NCBI GenBank assembly: GCA_003530935.1
Contig: DPEO01000078.1
Span: forward strand, 1-9,477
Length of the DNA stretch: 9,477 nucleotides
Direction of reading: 5' to 3'
Origin: Desulfomicrobiaceae bacterium
Lineage (GTDB): Bacteria > Desulfobacterota > Desulfovibrionia > Desulfovibrionales > Desulfomicrobiaceae
The notes under the pieces: generated by a model
Told to the model about the DNA's origin: nothing
Database searches by the model: none
What the model saw: only the letters and a program-made list of their open reading frames with translations
Shown: in pieces, positions 5,199 to 9,477 of the stretch
Position numbering within the stretch: the first letter of the stretch is position 1
How the letters are laid out: each line of letters begins with the position of its first letter
Position numbers and translations under genes: made by a program

Positions 5199-6437
5199 AT
5201 GCCAACATCTGTATCCAAGCTTGCCCTTCTCTGGGACGAATCTCATCTCTGGGGACTTCTGGCCTGGCGGGGACTCTGCGCCCTGGGAGCACGCCCGCAT
5301 CTGCTGCGGACCACAGACGTGACCGCCGGGGCACTGGATCGTCTGCAGCCACGCGTGCTGGTGGTCCCCGGCGGATGGGCGGGACGCAAGGCCCAAGCCC
5401 TTGGAGAGGCCGGTCGAGCGGCCATCCGACGCTATGTGAAAGCAGGTGGCACCTATCTTGGCTTCTGCGGCGGAGCGGGGCTCGCCCTCCGCAACCAAGA
5501 CCCCACCGCCCCCTTGCTTGGCCTCTGCGAGCTGCGCCGCAAACCCGCTTCAAGACGCCTGCCCAATTGCAGCGGCCATGTGCATTGCCGGCTGCACGTC
5601 CCGCAGTACTCCGCCAGCGAGGCAGTATTGCCGGTATGGTGGCCATCCCAATTCGATCTCGACGACACCACCATCCACATCCTCGCCACCTACCAACGGC
5701 CAGGGCCTGACTTTTGGGTGGCCGATCTGCCGCTCGACGATATTGCTCCCGACGACCTCTCCGCCTGGGAAGCAATCTACGGCATCAACCTTCACCCGCG
5801 CTGGCTTGAGGGCGACCCGTGCATCCTCAGCGCTCCCTTCGGCGCAGGCAGCGCCATCTTGAGCTACGCCCACCTGGAGACCCCGAACTCTCCCCAGGCC
5901 AATGCCCTGTTGGCCGCACTCCTCGACCTTCCTGAAGCGCCCATCCCTCCCTGGGATATCCGCCAGCTCACCCCGGCCTGGGAAGACTCGGCCCTCGCCC
6001 AGATGCTCGCCGCCGTACAAGGGCTCATCGCCTTGGGAGAACGCCATTTTCTACTCACCTGGCGCACCTCGTGGCTGCTGGGGTGGCGACGGGGGATTCC
6101 CGCATCCCACATCACCACGCTTCTCGCCATGCTCAGCACCGCCCTCAGCCTGCCCATCTCCCCCTCCACCCGCCGCTGGTGGCACAGCCAAAGCCCACGA
6201 TGCCTGGAGCTCTGCCAAAGGCTCTGCGAGGAGACCGCCCGCTACCTCGTGCAGGAACGCCGGAGCATGACCCAAAATCCCAGCTCGCCCGAGTGCGGGG
6301 GAAGCACACGCACCAGCATGCGCCAGCGCCTCTTCGGACCTTTTCCAGGATACGGAGGGGTATACGGACAACTGCTTCAGATCCTTGACGAATTACTCGC
6401 CAAGATCCTGCCGGAAGCCCCTGACCTTAAAGTATAA
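5199..6437 (+). CDS. BPL_N-type glutamine-amidotransferase-like protein
   Basis: This 412-residue protein has an N-terminal domain (about 5-245) of the type called biotin-protein-ligase N-terminal (BPL_N), a class I glutamine amidotransferase fold. A likely triad is visible: C90 in GFCGGAG (nucleophile elbow) and H225/E227 in SYAHLETP. VVPGGW at 55-60 is the conserved strand-loop. No biotin ligase catalytic domain (GRGRxG) is present. Residues 250-412 are Leu/Trp-rich and probably helical, and I do not recognise them. The reaction is unknown; hydrolase or ligand-binding roles are both possible. The start is uncertain: the frame also opens at TTG 5130, adding 23 residues. The gene is 81 nt after tmcA on the same strand and could be its last cistron, though nothing links it functionally. 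Confidence 0.75.
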   Translation: MPTSVSKLALLWDESHLWGLLAWRGLCALGARPHLLRTTDVTAGALDRLQPRVLVVPGGWAGRKAQALGEAGRAAIRRYVKAGGTYLGFCGGAGLALRNQDPTAPLLGLCELRRKPASRRLPNCSGHVHCRLHVPQYSASEAVLPVWWPSQFDLDDTTIHILATYQRPGPDFWVADLPLDDIAPDDLSAWEAIYGINLHPRWLEGDPCILSAPFGAGSAILSYAHLETPNSPQANALLAALLDLPEAPIPPWDIRQLTPAWEDSALAQMLAAVQGLIALGERHFLLTWRTSWLLGWRRGIPASHITTLLAMLSTALSLPISPSTRRWWHSQSPRCLELCQRLCEETARYLVQERRSMTQNPSSPECGGSTRTSMRQRLFGPFPGYGGVYGQLLQILDELLAKILPEAPDLKV

Positions 6438-6482
6438 CTGGAAGTTTTAAAGGCCTCCCGGTCGCAAACGGTACGGAAAGCA
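6438..6482. other. Convergent intergenic gap without a clear terminator
   Basis: Only 45 bp separate the stop of the BPL_N-like gene from the stop of the HD-domain gene on the other strand. I found an imperfect, bulged pairing of CCTTAAA (6424-6430) with TTTAAAGG across the BPL_N stop, but no convincing intrinsic terminator in either direction. Read-through and overlapping 3' ends are possible. Confidence 0.4.
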
Positions 6483-7259
6483 TCACGAACGCAAGGCGTC
6501 GGCAAAGCGCTGAAAGAGCTCCGCAATGGGAGGGGTTTGGGGAAGTACGGTCCAAATGCGCTGCAAGTACCGACGCTGGACGAAAATGCGTCGGCTCTCC
6601 TGAAAAGAAAGACACGCAGACCATGCCGCCAGAAAGAGCTTGAAATCGTCCACAGAGACCAATTGTCCATAGTCCGGGGCTTCACCACGGGAAAGTGTCT
6701 GCAGAACGCCAGGGCTAACCCCTGGCTCTGTCCGCAGGCCCAGAGTCACGGTGGAATCCACCTCTCCTTTTTCCAAGGCGCCCAAAACAACTCGTACAAT
6801 ATCCAGCTTGTCGGCATCCCGCACCGCATGGAGGAGCACATCCCAAGGCGGGTCGAGAACCGGAAGCGCCCGCCGATTGTGCAAGGAAACGATGCGGAGG
6901 ATGGCGTCTTTTTCCGATGCGCTGAAGGCATCGAGCAGGGAAGATGCGGCGAGAAATGCAGCCCCTGCAGCGCCGTGGTCGATGGATACCGCATCCCGGA
7001 AGGTACGATACTGCTCAAACTGGGAAAACCGCCCCACATCATGAAGGAGGGCGGCCACAATCCCGATTTCGTACGGCTCCACGATATGGGCCTTGAGGAG
7101 ACGCGAGACCAAGGCCATGACCCGCAGACTGTGGTCCCGCTTGAGGTCAACGAGGCGCCGCGCATTCCCCACCCGCTGGGCGCTGGCTTCAGCCTCGGTC
7201 ATAAAGGCGCGAAGAACGGATTTGAGGCGTGGAGCGCGCACGGCAATGGTGGAGGACAT
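6483..7259 (-). CDS. HD-domain phosphohydrolase
   Basis: This 258-residue soluble protein belongs to the HD superfamily of metal-dependent phosphohydrolases/phosphodiesterases. Metal-ligand residues are visible in order: H43 (RDHSLRV), H73-D74 (LLHDVGRF), H95 (IDHG), H127 (SLHN) and D148/D150 (RDADKLD). The HD domain covers about residues 38-160; the C-terminal 100 residues are helical without a recognised motif. The substrate, perhaps a nucleotide, cannot be told from sequence. GAGGTGA immediately upstream overlaps the stop codon of the nuclease gene, and only 3 nt separate the stop from ATG 7259. The gene is therefore almost certainly the last cistron of the rpoD-nuclease-HD unit. It ends 45 bp from the convergent BPL_N-like gene. 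Confidence 0.8.
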   Translation of the reverse strand: MSSTIAVRAPRLKSVLRAFMTEAEASAQRVGNARRLVDLKRDHSLRVMALVSRLLKAHIVEPYEIGIVAALLHDVGRFSQFEQYRTFRDAVSIDHGAAGAAFLAASSLLDAFSASEKDAILRIVSLHNRRALPVLDPPWDVLLHAVRDADKLDIVRVVLGALEKGEVDSTVTLGLRTEPGVSPGVLQTLSRGEAPDYGQLVSVDDFKLFLAAWSACLSFQESRRIFVQRRYLQRIWTVLPQTPPIAELFQRFADALRS

Positions 7260-7262
7260 GGG

Positions 7263-7922
7263 TCACCTCGGCTCTTGCGGCCACGGAGTGCACGAGCGAC
7301 ACGGGGAATAGCCTGCGGCAAAGGCGCTGCGCAACGAAGAGAAGTACTGGCGGTTGCGCCGGCTGATGCGCGAGGCATAGGGACACGAGAGCTGGTGAAA
7401 GCGCTGTGAGCTCCGCGTCCCCACATAGCCCGCATTGGCCGCGGGAAGACGCAAGATACGCGGCCAAAAGCCGAGCCCCCGGTCCATGGCCAAGCGCTGC
7501 GCCGCAAGGAGCCGCTCTCCCAAGGCCGCATCGTCTTTGTGCGGAAAAACAAAAGCCGCGCCAAGGCCAACCATGCGCTCGTTGAGCATCATCCCATCAC
7601 GACGCAAGACCACCGCCAAAAGGCGGCCATAGCGGTCTCGGCCCAAAACCTGGAGCCGCACCTCCTGTCCGCCCGCCAAGGCCTGTAGCTCCTTGCGGGC
7701 TTGGACGGCATAGTACTGCGAAGGTCCGCCATCGTGATTGATCTCGGGGGCGTCGATACCTGCCAGGCGGACCGTCTGTCCGCTGGCAAGCTCCAAGGTA
7801 TCGCCGTCCACCACGGCGCGCACCTGTGCCCAATCTGCCGCCCAGACCTGGGCGGCAAGCAGACAAAAGAGCGCGCCCAGCCACGCCAGGGCGTGGAAGC
7901 GCGCCCGCACCTTACGACTCAT
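7263..7922 (-). CDS. Secreted thermonuclease-like (SNase) protein with C-terminal Zn-ligand motif
   Basis: This 219-residue protein starts with a signal peptide (1-28, ending in AQVWA-A), so it is predicted to be exported. Residues 31-155 form a staphylococcal-nuclease fold: VVDGDTL at 37-43, VRLAGIDAPE at 51-60 and DRYGRLLA at 96-103. R52, E60 and R100 fit the catalytic Arg/Glu/Arg set, and D41 and D57 are candidate calcium ligands. After a linker, residues 165-214 read VGTRSSQRFHQLSC ... GYSPCRSC, giving H176, C180, C208 and C211. That is a zinc-ligand pattern resembling the small metal-binding domain at the start of Ada. The start ATG lies inside the end of rpoD (11-bp overlap, different frame), so translation is probably coupled; the local Shine-Dalgarno sequence is weak. 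Cleavage of extracytoplasmic DNA or RNA is inferred from the family. Confidence 0.85.
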   Translation of the reverse strand: MSRKVRARFHALAWLGALFCLLAAQVWAADWAQVRAVVDGDTLELASGQTVRLAGIDAPEINHDGGPSQYYAVQARKELQALAGGQEVRLQVLGRDRYGRLLAVVLRRDGMMLNERMVGLGAAFVFPHKDDAALGERLLAAQRLAMDRGLGFWPRILRLPAANAGYVGTRSSQRFHQLSCPYASRISRRNRQYFSSLRSAFAAGYSPCRSCTPWPQEPR

Positions 7923-9477
7923 AAAAGGTCCGCAAAAGCTGACTGCGCACCGGGTGACGGAGCTTGCGTAAGGCCTTGGCCTCGATCTGCCGGATGCGCT
8001 CCCGCGTCACATTGAACAGCTTACCCACCTCTTCCAAGGTATGGTCGCTCTTTTCTCCAATGCCAAAGCGCTTGCGCAGCACCTGCTCCTCGCGAGGCGT
8101 CAGGTCCGAAAGCACCAAGTTGATCTGCTCCGCCAGTTTGGTGTTCACCACCTCGTCCGCCGGAGCCACAGCCTTTTTGTCTTCGATGAAATCCCCCAAG
8201 GAGGAATCTTCCTCGTCACCGATGGGAGTTTCCAAAGAAATGGGTTCCTTGGCGATCTTCAGGACCTTTTTCACCTTTTCCACCGGATAGTCCATGCGCT
8301 CGGCGATCTCTTCCGGAGAAGGATCCCGCCCCAACTCCTGCACCAAGTACCGGGAGGTACGCACCAATTTGTTGATAGTTTCAATCATGTGCACCGGAAT
8401 GCGAATGGTGCGCGCCTGATCGGCGATGGCACGGGTGATGGCCTGGCGAATCCACCAGGTAGCATAGGTGGAAAATTTATAGCCGCGCTGATACTCAAAT
8501 TTATCCACGGCCTTCATCAGCCCGATATTGCCTTCCTGAATGAGATCGAGAAATTGCAATCCACGATTGGTGTACTTTTTGGCAATGGAAACTACGAGAC
8601 GCAGGTTGGCTCGAATGAGCTCCTGCTTGGCGTCCAGGGCATCGGCATTGCCTTTGCGAATACGCCAGAGGATCTCCTCAAGACTATCGACGTCGTGCAT
8701 GGCGTTTTCCCGAAGTTTCTGCAAAATCTCGATCTTGCCGTTGACCATTTCTTTGAAGGAAAAGAGCTCCTCCACGGTCATGTTGAGCTCTTGCGCCGCC
8801 ACCACGGGGTTGATGGTGCGCTCTTCCAATTGGCGGAAGATGGAGAATATTTCCTCTTGGGATTTTCCTAGAGAAAGGATGTACGCGGAAATATCCCGTT
8901 TGCAATTATTCATCTGACGCACGTAATCATTGACCGTCTCAATAATACGATCCACCAACGTTTTTTCGAGCTTAATATCTTTCAAACACTGTACAACGCT
9001 TTCTTTATACTCCATTATTTTCTTTTGTACACCGTAAACTCTCTTAGAGAGCGTTGCACATTCATCAAGCTTTTCATAAATACTTTGTTTTTTCTTATAA
9101 ATATTCTTTACTTCATCGAGCAGCTTAATAACACGCTCGCGCTGATTCATTTCTTCTTCTGAAGGATCATCTTCTTCGATAGTTTTGACGACGTCTTTCA
9201 GTTTTATGGTTCCGTTTTTAAGGTCTTCTCCTACACGGATAAACTCTTCCACGGCCACAGGGACTTCCACCAATGCGTAGAGAACTTCCATCTCTCCAGC
9301 TTCAATTTTCTTGGCGATGTACACTTCGCCTTCGCGGTCAAGCAGCCCAACAGCGCCCATCTCCCGCAAATACATACGTACCGGATCACTGCTGCGGGTA
9401 GGATAATCCGCAGACTCCTCGTCTTCCACGAGTTCGATCTTGTCGATCTTGACGTCATCATCGAGATCATCGTCAAG
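7912..9477 (-). CDS. rpoD: RpoD, principal sigma-70 factor (5' end outside the window)
   Basis: The open frame enters from the right edge and gives the last 521 codons. In order from the window edge it shows: an acidic linker of alternating Leu/Asp; region 1.2 with DPVRMYLREMG (about residues 31-41); a long non-conserved region rich in Lys, Glu and Ile; region 2 with the RANLRLVVSIAKKY helix, the DLIQEGNIGL core-binding helix, and the YKFSTYATWWIRQAI -10 recognition and melting helix (about 283-350); region 3; and region 4 with the VTRERIRQIEAKALRKLRHP helix-turn-helix for the -35 box, ending FYES. An in-frame GTG at 9429 is not taken as the start, because typical sigma-70 sequence continues upstream of it. 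The 8870-9235 segment is much more AT-rich than the rest. dnaG commonly lies upstream of rpoD in this group, outside this window. Confidence 0.96.
   Translation of the reverse strand, partial: LDDDLDDDVKIDKIELVEDEESADYPTRSSDPVRMYLREMGAVGLLDREGEVYIAKKIEAGEMEVLYALVEVPVAVEEFIRVGEDLKNGTIKLKDVVKTIEEDDPSEEEMNQRERVIKLLDEVKNIYKKKQSIYEKLDECATLSKRVYGVQKKIMEYKESVVQCLKDIKLEKTLVDRIIETVNDYVRQMNNCKRDISAYILSLGKSQEEIFSIFRQLEERTINPVVAAQELNMTVEELFSFKEMVNGKIEILQKLRENAMHDVDSLEEILWRIRKGNADALDAKQELIRANLRLVVSIAKKYTNRGLQFLDLIQEGNIGLMKAVDKFEYQRGYKFSTYATWWIRQAITRAIADQARTIRIPVHMIETINKLVRTSRYLVQELGRDPSPEEIAERMDYPVEKVKKVLKIAKEPISLETPIGDEEDSSLGDFIEDKKAVAPADEVVNTKLAEQINLVLSDLTPREEQVLRKRFGIGEKSDHTLEEVGKLFNVTRERIRQIEAKALRKLRHPVRSQLLRTFYES

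Noticed and set aside
6537..7409. A 290-codon plus-strand open frame opposite the HD-domain and nuclease genes
   Set aside because: The minus-strand genes carry intact HD and nuclease catalytic motifs and overlap-type operon spacing. The plus frame spans two genes with no motif.
8041..8871. A 276-codon plus-strand open frame opposite rpoD
   Set aside because: It is antisense to the highly conserved sigma regions 2-4, and its translation shows no family signature.
1..9477. CRISPR array, tRNA, insertion sequence or prophage
   Set aside because: No regularly spaced direct repeats, cloverleaf-like sequence, transposase or phage genes, or terminal inverted repeats were seen.

Overview
The window looks like a chromosomal segment of a sulfate-reducing bacterium of the Desulfovibrionales (Desulfobacterota, formerly Deltaproteobacteria). 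The diagnostic genes are hmcA, for the high-molecular-mass multihaem cytochrome c, and a complete tmc set, for a type II cytochrome c3:menaquinone/thiol-type transmembrane redox complex. Both families are hallmarks of periplasmic-hydrogen and electron cycling in Desulfovibrio and relatives. The principal sigma factor at the right end has the usual deltaproteobacterial form.

Layout. (1) Positions 915 to 1, minus strand: the N-terminal 305 codons of HmcA, running off the left edge, with eight CXXCH haem sites. (2) Positions 916-1463: a 548-bp AT-rich divergent control region holding several inverted repeats. (3) Positions 1464-5117, plus strand: four tightly packed genes, tmcD-tmcC-tmcB-tmcA. 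They encode a Trp-rich beta-propeller-like cytoplasmic protein, a membrane cytochrome b-type subunit, an HdrD/DsrK-like iron-sulfur subunit and a secreted tetrahaem cytochrome c3. (4) Positions 5199-6437, plus strand: a BPL_N-type glutamine-amidotransferase-like protein with an uncharacterised C-terminal helical region. (5) A 45-bp convergent gap. (6) Positions 9477 to 6483, minus strand: rpoD (5' end outside the window), a secreted thermonuclease-like protein with a C-terminal zinc-ligand motif, and an HD-domain phosphohydrolase. These three are packed so closely (11-bp overlap, then a 3-bp gap) that they probably share a transcript.

How it works together. HmcA and TmcA are periplasmic cytochromes that accept electrons from the cytochrome c3/hydrogenase pool. 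TmcC and TmcB would carry electrons through the membrane to the quinone pool or to a cytoplasmic iron-sulfur/disulfide-type site, with TmcD as a peripheral cytoplasmic subunit. The main point of interest is that two separate transmembrane redox systems, hmc and tmc, are transcribed head to head from one shared control region. A second is that the HmcA second cytochrome module has lost one haem together with its distal histidine. No tRNA, rRNA, CRISPR array, insertion sequence or phage gene was recognised.
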